50,614 nt of DNA, taken from the NCBI GenBank assembly GCA_017559615.1, contig JAFYRB010000029.1:1-50614 (forward strand). The letters are read 5' to 3'. Under the pieces are notes generated by a model. The model ran no database searches, was not told the DNA's origin, and was given only the letters and a program-made list of their open reading frames with translations. Positions 1-8,077 of the stretch are shown piece after piece (position 1 is the first letter of the stretch; each line of letters opens with the position of its first letter). This DNA comes from Alistipes sp. (GTDB taxonomy: Bacteria > Bacteroidota > Bacteroidia > Bacteroidales > Rikenellaceae). The position numbers and the translations under genes are program-made.

Positions 1-1
1 C

Positions 2-439
2 AAGACCCTACCTCGCCTCTTGGATGAGTCGAAGGTGCATATCGCCGTGTCGCTACACAACCCCTTCCCCGAGGAGCGCAAGGAGATTATGCCTATCGAG
101 AACGCATACTCTATTAAGGAGGTGTGCGACATCTTGCGTCGCTACGACTTTACGCACCAGCGCCGCGTATCCTTCGAGTATATCGTTTTGGAGGGCATGA
201 ACTGCTCATTACGCCATATCAAAGAGCTGTCGCGCTTGCTCGACGGCATCAAGTGTCGCATCAACCTTATCCGCTTCCACAAGATTCCCGACTCGCCATT
301 CTTCTCGCCTGAGTTAGAGAAGATTATCGAGTTCCGAGATACACTCACCAAGCGTGGCATACAGACCACTTTGCGTGCTTCACGTGGCGAGGATATAGAG
401 GCAGCATGCGGACTACTATCGACAGCTGAAAAGAGGTAA
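2..439 (+). CDS. rlmN: 23S rRNA (adenine-2503-C2) methyltransferase RlmN, 3' end only
   Basis: Partial gene; the 5' part lies before the window and the reading frame is open from base 2. The visible ~145 residues match the C-terminal third of RlmN, the radical-SAM enzyme that methylates A2503 of 23S rRNA and A37 of some tRNAs. Seen directly: VSLHNPFPEERKEIMPIE, the FEYIVLEGMNCS segment, the RINLIRFHKIPDSPF segment and the C-terminal RASRGEDIEAACGLL. In the family the Cys of that last motif is the one transiently methylated during catalysis, and it is present. The radical-SAM CxxxCxxC motif would be upstream and cannot be checked. The stop lies 6 nt before the GH97 gene, so the glycosidase genes may be transcribed through from rlmN. 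Identification is firm; completeness is unknown. Confidence 0.93.
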   Translation, partial: KTLPRLLDESKVHIAVSLHNPFPEERKEIMPIENAYSIKEVCDILRRYDFTHQRRVSFEYIVLEGMNCSLRHIKELSRLLDGIKCRINLIRFHKIPDSPFFSPELEKIIEFRDTLTKRGIQTTLRASRGEDIEAACGLLSTAEKR

Positions 440-445
440 TCCAAT

Positions 446-2458
446 ATGAAACGACTGCTACTCATACTTATAGCGACGCTCCTTTGTTTCAACGCCAATG
501 CCAAGAAACATCCTGCTGGTGTCTATGTGCAATCTCCCGACAAAACATTAGGCATCTCTCTGGATTGGAGCGAGGGCCATCTTGAATGGTGTGCATCGAC
601 ATATAGAGGACCTTATGATATGCCATATATATGGGTTGACTGGTCTCGAATGAATATGGAGACATCAGTAGGCGTATGGGGCGAAAATGTCGGCAAGGGC
701 AAAATCGAGGAGTATAAAAAGGAGGGGTATAACTCGGCAGTTGTCACCTTCGATGGCTATGCTGTGGAGTTGCGTGCCTACAACGATGGCGTTGCCTATC
801 GCTTTATATCTAAGACCGAGGGCGACTACATCGTCATAGATGAGGTGGCAGAGTTTGCATTTTATGAGGAGGCAATGGCGTGGGTGCCCTATGTAAACTT
901 TAAGCCAGATGCCACATCCGACTACGCCACACAGTTCTACACCTCGTTTGAGAACGCCTACGACTATGTGGCACTCAAGGATATAGATTGGCGCAGACTA
1001 ATCTTCACACCCGCAGTTGTCGAGAGCAATGGTCTTGATGTCTGCATCGTAGAGTCCAACCTTGAGGACTACCCAGGTATGTTCCTCTCGAATCGCGACC
1101 AGGATGGCACTTTGGACACCGAATTTGCTCCCGTTCCTGATGTTGTGGAGCAGGGTGACTACAATATGTTGCAGGGCGTGGTAAAATCTCGCAAGCCCTA
1201 TATCGCCGAGTGCTCGGGTAAGCGTACATTCCCTTGGCGTGGCGTTGTCATCGGCGGAGCTACTGACTTGGCTAATAGCCGCTTGGTGTGGAACTTAGCT
1301 GACGAGAGTCGCATCAAGGACACCTCGTGGATTAAGCCGGGCAAGGTGGCCTGGGAGTGGTGGAACGACTGGGGCTTGGAGGGTGTAGACTTCAAGGCGG
1401 GTATCAACAACGAGACCTATAAGTATTATATAGATTTCGCCTCGCGCTACGGCATCGAGTATGTAATTCTTGATGAGGGTTGGAGCGTTAAGGGCGAGGC
1501 CGACCTGATGAAGGTTGTACCAGAGATAGATATCAAAGAGTTGGTTGACTATGGCAAGGAGCGTGGCGTGGGCATCATCCTATGGGCGGGTTACTGGGCT
1601 ATGCAACGAGATATTGATGGCTTGTGCAAGCACTACTCCGAGATGGGCGTTAAGGGTTGGAAGGTTGACTTCCTCGACCGCGACGACCAAGAGATGGTGC
1701 GCTTTGTCTACGACTTGGCGGAGATAGCGGCAAAATACCATATGATAGTTGATTATCACGGTGTTTACAAGCCTACGGGATTGCAGCGCACCTACCCCAA
1801 CGCCATCAACTTCGAGGGTGTTCACGGCCTTGAAACTATGAAGTGGCTCGGCAGGGAGCACGACCAGATAACCTACGACGTGACGATTCCCTTTATCCGT
1901 GCTTTGGCAGGCCCTATGGACTACACGCCAGGAGCTATGCGCAACGCCCAGCGTGATGAATACTACCCCGACTACTCACGCCCTATGAGTCAGGGCACAC
2001 GCTGTCATCAGTTGGCGATGTATGTAGTTTATAACCAACCTCTTGCTATGCTCTGCGACTCGCCTACGGCATACGAGAAAGAGCCTGAATATACGCAGTT
2101 CCTTGCCGAAATACCTACGGTGTGGCGCAGGAAAGATTTCTACGATGGTGAGATTGGCGAATATATAGTTGGCAGTGCCGTGGCCGAGGATGGCTCTATC
2201 TACCACGCAGGACTTAATGGCAATACCCCTCGTACAGTTCGTGTTGCGGGGCAACCCCTCGACTATGCGATAGAGAGGGTTGATATCTATATTGATGGCC
2301 CTAATGCCGCAACAGATGGTAGCGGCTATCAGCATATAGAACTTACTGCAAAAGAGTATATTAAAAACGGAGGTATTAGTATAGATATGGCTGCTGGCGG
2401 AGGCTTCCTTGTTAAGATTACAGGACACTACATTCCCCTCGGCTCGATAAAACACTAA
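446..2458 (+). CDS. GH97 family alpha-glycosidase, exported, retaining (alpha-galactosidase-like) type
   Basis: 670 residues with a signal peptide (about residues 1-20, hydrophobic core then ANAKK), so probably periplasmic. Domain order fits GH97: N-terminal beta-sandwich (about 25-280), catalytic TIM barrel (about 290-580) and C-terminal beta domain. The barrel opens with WEWWNDWGLEGV and contains YVILDEGWS. Asp408, in GWKVDFLDRDDQ, sits where retaining GH97 members (alpha-galactosidase type) carry the nucleophile. The inverting SusB-type alpha-glucosidases lack this Asp. Glu457 in NFEGVHG is a candidate acid/base. From this I infer a retaining enzyme, probably alpha-galactosidase; the substrate is not proven. 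The ATG at 446 is preceded by AGAGG. The gap to the following GH92 gene is 4 nt, so the three glycosidases look like one operon. No SusC/SusD pair is present in the window. Confidence 0.93.
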   Translation: MKRLLLILIATLLCFNANAKKHPAGVYVQSPDKTLGISLDWSEGHLEWCASTYRGPYDMPYIWVDWSRMNMETSVGVWGENVGKGKIEEYKKEGYNSAVVTFDGYAVELRAYNDGVAYRFISKTEGDYIVIDEVAEFAFYEEAMAWVPYVNFKPDATSDYATQFYTSFENAYDYVALKDIDWRRLIFTPAVVESNGLDVCIVESNLEDYPGMFLSNRDQDGTLDTEFAPVPDVVEQGDYNMLQGVVKSRKPYIAECSGKRTFPWRGVVIGGATDLANSRLVWNLADESRIKDTSWIKPGKVAWEWWNDWGLEGVDFKAGINNETYKYYIDFASRYGIEYVILDEGWSVKGEADLMKVVPEIDIKELVDYGKERGVGIILWAGYWAMQRDIDGLCKHYSEMGVKGWKVDFLDRDDQEMVRFVYDLAEIAAKYHMIVDYHGVYKPTGLQRTYPNAINFEGVHGLETMKWLGREHDQITYDVTIPFIRALAGPMDYTPGAMRNAQRDEYYPDYSRPMSQGTRCHQLAMYVVYNQPLAMLCDSPTAYEKEPEYTQFLAEIPTVWRRKDFYDGEIGEYIVGSAVAEDGSIYHAGLNGNTPRTVRVAGQPLDYAIERVDIYIDGPNAATDGSGYQHIELTAKEYIKNGGISIDMAAGGGFLVKITGHYIPLGSIKH

Positions 2459-2462
2459 GCAG

Positions 2463-4709
2463 ATGATGAAACTACGACTTTCGATAATAGCACTTATGCT
2501 CTCGTGCCTGACGCTTTCGGCGCAGGAGAGAGATTACACCGAGTGGGTAGACCCATTTATCGGCACTGCCGACTACTCGGTAACACACCCTGGTGCTGTT
2601 GTGCCACACGGTATGACGGCCGTTGTGCCATTTAACGTTACTGGCTCGGAGCTTAACTACTTCGACAAGGATAACCGTTGGTGGAGCGCACCTTATGATA
2701 TACGCAATAGGTATAGCGTAGGCTTTGCGCATAATGCCCTCAGTGGCGTGGGATGTCCCGAGATGGGTGCTATCATCACGATGGCTACCGTAGGCGATGT
2801 TATGCCCGACCGCTATGACCACGGCTCTACATACACCGACGAGGTTGCCAAGACGGGTTACTACGCTACGACATACGATAAATTCGCTATCCGCGCCGAG
2901 GCAACGGCTACGGAGCGTGCTTCGGTTGAGCGATACACCTTCATAGAAGGTGGCAAGGCGAATATCCTTGTTGACTTGGGTACTGCACTATCGAACGAGT
3001 CGGGAGCTATGCTTCGCCGCGTAAGCGATTGCGAGGTGGAGGGTATGCGTCTTTTAGGTACCTTCTGCTACACCAATCAGGCGGTATTCCCCGTATATTT
3101 CGTAGCGCGCATCTCGCATAAGGCCGAGGAGTGTGGCTACTGGAAGCTTCAGCCAGAGATGACAGGCGTGGAGGCTGCGTGGTCGGGAGATAGCGGAGAG
3201 TATAAGCTCTACAAAAACTACGCCCGCGAGATTATGGGCGATGACATAGGCTTCTACTTCTCGTTGGGCGAGGTTGCGCCAGGCGAGGTTGTGGAGCTAA
3301 AGGTGGGTATATCATACACCTCTATCGAAAATGCTCGCCGAAATCTTGACGCGGAGGTTGGCAATCGCACCTTCGAGGAGGTTCGCACCGCGGCACACAA
3401 CACCTGGAACGAGACTCTCGGACGTATCCGCGTGGAGGGTGGCTCGGAGGAGGATAAGAGAGTATTCTATACGGCTCTTTACCACGCCCTATTGCACCCT
3501 AATCTCCTTAGCGACGTGAATGGCGAGTACCCCGCAATGGAGAGTGGCGCAACGGGATTGGCAAGCGACTACAACCGCTACACCGTATTCTCGTTGTGGG
3601 ATACCTATCGTAATCTCCACCAGCTGCTAACCCTCGTATATCCCGAGGTGCAGATAGATATGGTTCGCTCGATGGTTGCTATGTCTAAGGAGTGGGGATG
3701 GCTGCCACGCTGGGAGCTTTATGGCCGCGAAACCTACACTATGGAGGGCGACCCCGCAATACCCGTTATCGTAGATAGCTACCTCAAAGGTTTGCGCGAC
3801 TTCGACATAGAGGCGGCATACGAGGCTATGCGTCGCTCGGCAACAACACCTGGCGCCGACAACCCTATTCGCCGCGATATAGACCCTTACATCGAGCGAG
3901 GCTACATCCCTGTGGGAGTATTTGCACAGGATATGTCGGGCGACAACTCCGTATCGCACGCCTTGGAGTACTACGTTGCGGACCACGCCCTTGCGCTCTT
4001 TGCCCGCGAGATGGGCGATGTGGCATTTGCCGAGGAGCTGGAGCGTCGCGCTGCGGGATGGCGCAACTACTACTCGGTCAAGGATGGTGCTATGCGTCCT
4101 TTGGACGAGAGTGGCAATTATGTAGGAGAGTTCGACCCTACGGCGGGTGCTAACTTCTCGAATACCATAGGCTTCCACGAGGGAAGTTCGTGGAACTACA
4201 CCTTCTTCGTACCTCACGACATCGAGGGGCTTATGAAGGCTATGGGTGGCAAAAAGGCATTTACCGAGAAGCTATGGATGATATTCAAGGAGGGACACTA
4301 CGACCCTACCAACGAGCCAGATATCGCCTACCCATACCTCTTCTCGCGCATCAAGGGCGAGGAGTGGCGCACACAGGCGCTCGTGAAGGAACTTCTCGAC
4401 GAGAACTACACTACAACGCCCGATGGTCTGCCAGGAAATGACGATACGGGAACTATGTCTGCGTGGGCAGTATTCTCGATGCTCGGCCTCTACCCCGACT
4501 GCCCTGGTGAGCCTTACTACACCCTCACTACGCCACGCTTCGAGAGCATTGCGATAGATACGGCCTACGGCACTATAAACATCACTACCGAGGGCGAGGG
4601 CGACTACATCGAGCGCGTAGAACTCGGAGGTAAGAACATTGGCAAATATCGCATCTCTCACGAGGAGCTTATGCGTGCCAAGGAGCTAAAACTGAAACTT
4701 AAGCGATAA
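2463..4709 (+). CDS. GH92 family alpha-mannosidase, exported (TADYSVTHPGA-type N-terminus)
   Basis: 748 residues with a signal peptide ending near SAQ (about residue 21), so periplasmic or surface. GH92 enzymes are calcium-dependent inverting exo-alpha-mannosidases that trim host or yeast mannans. Seen: WVDPFIGTADYSVTHPGAVV at the mature N-terminus, FNVTGSELNYFDKDNRWW, ALSGVGCPEMG, the barrel motif EGSSWNYTF with Glu573 as the likely acid, and GNDDTGTMSAW with Asp660/Asp661 covering the catalytic-base region. The N-terminus differs from the usual GGHGHxFPGA seen in the next gene, which suggests a different GH92 subgroup and linkage preference (inference). Two in-frame ATGs lie at 2463 and 2466; the first was chosen. 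It is 4 nt after GH97 and 18 nt before the second GH92. Confidence 0.94.
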   Translation: MMKLRLSIIALMLSCLTLSAQERDYTEWVDPFIGTADYSVTHPGAVVPHGMTAVVPFNVTGSELNYFDKDNRWWSAPYDIRNRYSVGFAHNALSGVGCPEMGAIITMATVGDVMPDRYDHGSTYTDEVAKTGYYATTYDKFAIRAEATATERASVERYTFIEGGKANILVDLGTALSNESGAMLRRVSDCEVEGMRLLGTFCYTNQAVFPVYFVARISHKAEECGYWKLQPEMTGVEAAWSGDSGEYKLYKNYAREIMGDDIGFYFSLGEVAPGEVVELKVGISYTSIENARRNLDAEVGNRTFEEVRTAAHNTWNETLGRIRVEGGSEEDKRVFYTALYHALLHPNLLSDVNGEYPAMESGATGLASDYNRYTVFSLWDTYRNLHQLLTLVYPEVQIDMVRSMVAMSKEWGWLPRWELYGRETYTMEGDPAIPVIVDSYLKGLRDFDIEAAYEAMRRSATTPGADNPIRRDIDPYIERGYIPVGVFAQDMSGDNSVSHALEYYVADHALALFAREMGDVAFAEELERRAAGWRNYYSVKDGAMRPLDESGNYVGEFDPTAGANFSNTIGFHEGSSWNYTFFVPHDIEGLMKAMGGKKAFTEKLWMIFKEGHYDPTNEPDIAYPYLFSRIKGEEWRTQALVKELLDENYTTTPDGLPGNDDTGTMSAWAVFSMLGLYPDCPGEPYYTLTTPRFESIAIDTAYGTINITTEGEGDYIERVELGGKNIGKYRISHEELMRAKELKLKLKR

Positions 4710-4727
4710 AACTAAAACTTAAATTAT

Positions 4728-6905
4728 ATGAAAGCTATTAAACTACTCTCTTTGTTTGCAGCCGTTGCGATGTTCGTAGGCTGCGCGACGCCAGAGACCA
4801 ACTACACCGCAATGGTGAACCCTAAAATCGGCTCGGGAGGTCACGGCCACGTATTCGTAGGTGCAAATGCCCCATTCGGTATGACTCAGGTAGGCCCTAC
4901 AAGCATCACCCAGGAGTGGGACTGGTGCTCGGGATACCACGATTCGGAGAATAGCGTCATCGGCTTCTCACACACCCACCTTTCGGGTACGGGTTGTGGT
5001 GACTTGTTCGACGTTACACTGATGCCTGTAACAGGCGAGGTGGAGTATAGTCGCGGCCGCTTGGGTGACTACTCTACAGGCTTCTGGTCGGAGGCTGACC
5101 GCTCGCAGGAGGTTGTCGAGCCAGGCTATTACGCTGTGCCTCTTACACGCTACAACATCCTCGCGGAGATGACCGCTACGGAGCGTGGTGCTCTTCACCG
5201 CTACACCTTCCCAGCAAGCGACGAGGCAGCTATCATCCTCGACCTTGTACACGGTGGTTGCTTCGACCGCCCAGAGGATTTGTATGCCGAGGCTGTTAGC
5301 GACACACGCGTTGTTGGTCGCCGCCACAGCTGGGGTTGGTCGAACAACCAGAAGGTATACTTCGTAATCGAGTTCTCGAAGCCTTTCGAGAAGTTCGAGC
5401 CTATTGGTGAGTATGGCTTCTACTACCGCATCCACTTCAAGACCGAGGAGGGTGAGCAGATTGGTGTTAAGGTAGCTCTCTCGTCTACATCGCCAGAGGG
5501 TGCAGAGCTTAACTTCAACGCCGAGGTGAAGGATAAGGAGTTCGACGCCGTACGCAAGGAGACTCTCGCAAAGTGGCAGAACGAACTTCGCAAGATTCGC
5601 ATCTACGGCGCATCGGAGGAGCAGAACGAGATTTTCTATACAGGCATCTACCATATGTACGTAGCACCATCACTCTTCTCGGATGTAGATGGCACATATC
5701 GCGGTGCGGATAACGAGATTCACGAGAACCCTGGCCACGACACCTATACCACATTCTCATTGTGGGATACCTATCGTGCGAAGTTGCCTCTTATGACCAT
5801 CACCCACCCAGAGCGTATGGACGATGTTATCAACACGATGATTAACATCTGCCAGGAGCAGGGCTTCCTCCCTATCTGGCACCTTTGGGGTTGGGATAAT
5901 GGCTGTATGGTAGGCTCTCCAGGTATCATCGCTGTGTCGGATGCTGTAACCAAGCGCATCGAGGGTATTGATGCCGAGCGTGCGTGGGAGGCTATCTACA
6001 AATCAGCAATGCACGACATTCGTGGTGGTCGCTACCGCAAGCAGTATGGCTATATGCCTAACGACCTTCAGGGCGAGTCTATCGCACACGATATGGAGTT
6101 TGCTATCGCCGATGCTGCGGCATACGAGGTTGCAAAGATGCTTGGCAAAGAGGAGGCTGCATATCTCGAGAATCGTAGCCACTCGTGGTTGAACTACTTC
6201 GACCCTACGGTAGGCTATCCACGTGGTAAGTCATCAACAGGCCAGTGGCGCGAGGATTTCAACCCATTCAACGCATCGCGCATCAACAACGAGTATTGCG
6301 AGGGTAATGCTTGGCAGTATTTGTGGCTCGTACCACAGGATTTGGAGAAGTTGGTAGAGTGCTTCGGAGGTGTGGAGCAGACTATCGAGAAGCTCGATGG
6401 ACTCTTCACTGCCGAGGAGAAGATGGAGGGCGAGGATGTAACTCCAGATATCTCGGGTCTTATCGGACAGTATGTTCACGGCAATGAGCCAAGCCACCAT
6501 ATCATCTACTTCTACACTATGCTTGGCCAGCCTTGGAAGGCTGCCGACCGTCTATACGAGGTTATGGATACGATGTACTCTACCGAGGTTGATGGTCTTT
6601 CGGGCAACGAGGATGTAGGTCAGATGTCGGCGTGGTACATTATGACAACCCTCGGTTTCTACCCTGTGGAGCCTGCTGCTGCGACCTACGTTCTTGGCGT
6701 TCCTATGGTCGACAAGGCAGAGGTGGATGTTCAGGGTGGAGTCTTCACCATTCTCCGCGAGGGCTACAGCCAGGAGAATCGCTATGTGCAGAGCGTGGAG
6801 CTTAACGGCAAGGCTCTCGACCGCTACTACATCACCCACGACGAGGTTATCGCGGGCGGCACTTTGAAGTTCACGATGGGTAGCGAGAAGAGCGTTTGGT
6901 ACTAA
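4728..6905 (+). CDS. GH92 family alpha-mannosidase, lipoprotein (GGHGH-type)
   Basis: 725 residues. The N-terminus carries a lipoprotein signal with FVGC (Cys19), so it is probably membrane-anchored and perhaps surface exposed. The classical GH92 signature is complete: VNPKIGSGGHGHVFVGANAP, GFSHTHLSGTGCGD, CEGNAWQYLW with Glu525 as likely acid, and GNEDVGQMSAWY with Asp629 in the catalytic-base pair. Length is normal for the family (about 700-760). It closes the rlmN-GH97-GH92-GH92 run and is followed by a hairpin. Together the three enzymes suggest stepwise removal of alpha-linked galactose and mannose from a glycan; this is inference from family membership. Confidence 0.95.
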   Translation: MKAIKLLSLFAAVAMFVGCATPETNYTAMVNPKIGSGGHGHVFVGANAPFGMTQVGPTSITQEWDWCSGYHDSENSVIGFSHTHLSGTGCGDLFDVTLMPVTGEVEYSRGRLGDYSTGFWSEADRSQEVVEPGYYAVPLTRYNILAEMTATERGALHRYTFPASDEAAIILDLVHGGCFDRPEDLYAEAVSDTRVVGRRHSWGWSNNQKVYFVIEFSKPFEKFEPIGEYGFYYRIHFKTEEGEQIGVKVALSSTSPEGAELNFNAEVKDKEFDAVRKETLAKWQNELRKIRIYGASEEQNEIFYTGIYHMYVAPSLFSDVDGTYRGADNEIHENPGHDTYTTFSLWDTYRAKLPLMTITHPERMDDVINTMINICQEQGFLPIWHLWGWDNGCMVGSPGIIAVSDAVTKRIEGIDAERAWEAIYKSAMHDIRGGRYRKQYGYMPNDLQGESIAHDMEFAIADAAAYEVAKMLGKEEAAYLENRSHSWLNYFDPTVGYPRGKSSTGQWREDFNPFNASRINNEYCEGNAWQYLWLVPQDLEKLVECFGGVEQTIEKLDGLFTAEEKMEGEDVTPDISGLIGQYVHGNEPSHHIIYFYTMLGQPWKAADRLYEVMDTMYSTEVDGLSGNEDVGQMSAWYIMTTLGFYPVEPAAATYVLGVPMVDKAEVDVQGGVFTILREGYSQENRYVQSVELNGKALDRYYITHDEVIAGGTLKFTMGSEKSVWY

Positions 6906-6914
6906 TTTAGGAGG

Positions 6915-6948
6915 GTGCGCAAGGGGTTAAACGAACTCTTTTGCGCAC
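6915..6948 (+). terminator. Hairpin after the glycosidase operon
   Basis: GTGCGCAA at 6915-6922 pairs with TTGCGCAC at 6941-6948 around an 18-nt loop, 10 nt after the second GH92 stop. The T-rich tract only comes about 20 nt later (6971-6975), so it may terminate weakly or simply stabilise the mRNA end. Confidence 0.5.
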
Positions 6949-6972
6949 TACCCCTTAAAATAATTGCGATTT

Positions 6973-7005
6973 TTTGCACAATTCGGAGGAAAGTTTGTAC
7001 ATTTG
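6973..7005 (+). promoter_or_regulatory. Bacteroidetes-type promoter for the YitT-family gene
   Basis: TTG at 6974-6976 and TACATTTG at 6998-7005 are separated by 21 bp, matching the Bacteroidetes -33/-7 consensus. Expected transcription start is near 7011, leaving about 48 nt of leader before the ATG at 7059. Confidence 0.75.
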
Positions 7006-7058
7006 TCGCGAATTTCTACGAAATTATTTACCTGAACTTAATTAAAAAAATAACTGAT

Positions 7059-8042
7059 ATGGGTATGAAAATTACTTCTCGTGACATTCTTGTTGGCATC
7101 AAGGAGTATCTCCTTATGACCTTCGGTATGTTCTGCTACGCCTTTGGCTGGCAGATGTGCGTACTTCCTGCTGGTGGTATGGGTGGTGGTGCTGCAGGTT
7201 TGGCAACACTTATCAATGCGATTCTTCCTGCATCACTCTCTGGAGGTCTCTTGACAATTGGTAACTTGATCTTCATCATCAACTGTATCTTGCTCATCCT
7301 CGGTGTTATGATTGTAGGTTGGAAGTTCGGTATCAAGACTTTGTACTGTATCTTGATGATGTCGGTGATGTTCAACCTCGTGAGCTTGCTCCCACCAGAT
7401 ACCGTTGTAAACGTATTCAAGGGTGTTGATGCTTGGCGAGTGCTTATGGTTGTACTCGGTGCTGCATCTTGCGGTGTTGGTATCGCTGTATCATTTATGC
7501 AGGGTGGCTCGACTGGTGGTACCGATATCGTTGCTATGATTATCAATAAGTTCCGCACAGTAAGCTACGGTAAGGTATTGCTTATGACCGACTGCGGTAT
7601 CCTTATCTCATCAGTACTCCTCACCACTACAGTAAGTATGGCTAACGATGCTGGTATCATCGACGTACACGTCATCTCACCATTGGCTCCAGAGGCATTT
7701 GCTCGTATGGTCTATGGTTTTATGATGATTGCAGTTATTGGCTACACTGTTGACTTTGTTCAGTCAGGCAACCAGCAGTCTAACCAGATTATGATTTTCT
7801 GTAAGGACTACGAGGCTATGGCTAATATGATTATGACCAAGGCAAACCGCGGTGCTACACTTATTGACGCTATGGGCTCATACTCTAAGGTGCCATCAAA
7901 GGCTGTTATGGTTGTTTGCCGTAAGCGCGACACATCAATGATTTTGAAGTATGTTCGTGAGCAGGATCCTAACGCATTCCTCACTGTTGGCTCTGTAATG
8001 GGCGTATACGGCCAGGGCTTCGACGCTTTGAACAAGCTCTAA
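7059..8042 (+). CDS. YitT family integral membrane protein (DUF161 plus DUF2179)
   Basis: 327 residues from the ATG at 7059. The frame stays open further upstream, but a promoter lies at 6973-7005 and the family starts near this Met. About five or six hydrophobic segments fill residues 10-235, including the glycine-rich CVLPAGGMGGGAAGLATLI stretch typical of YitT proteins and MQGGSTGGTDI in the middle. The last ~85 residues (from about NQIMIFCKDYE) form the soluble DUF2179 domain. The family is widespread and its substrate unknown. Codon use is slightly less GC-rich than the neighbours. The gap to priA is 35 nt with no terminator visible, so read-through into priA is possible. Confidence 0.88.
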   Translation: MGMKITSRDILVGIKEYLLMTFGMFCYAFGWQMCVLPAGGMGGGAAGLATLINAILPASLSGGLLTIGNLIFIINCILLILGVMIVGWKFGIKTLYCILMMSVMFNLVSLLPPDTVVNVFKGVDAWRVLMVVLGAASCGVGIAVSFMQGGSTGGTDIVAMIINKFRTVSYGKVLLMTDCGILISSVLLTTTVSMANDAGIIDVHVISPLAPEAFARMVYGFMMIAVIGYTVDFVQSGNQQSNQIMIFCKDYEAMANMIMTKANRGATLIDAMGSYSKVPSKAVMVVCRKRDTSMILKYVREQDPNAFLTVGSVMGVYGQGFDALNKL

Positions 8043-8077
8043 TAGAGCATATTATAACATATTAAACGACTGCTGCG

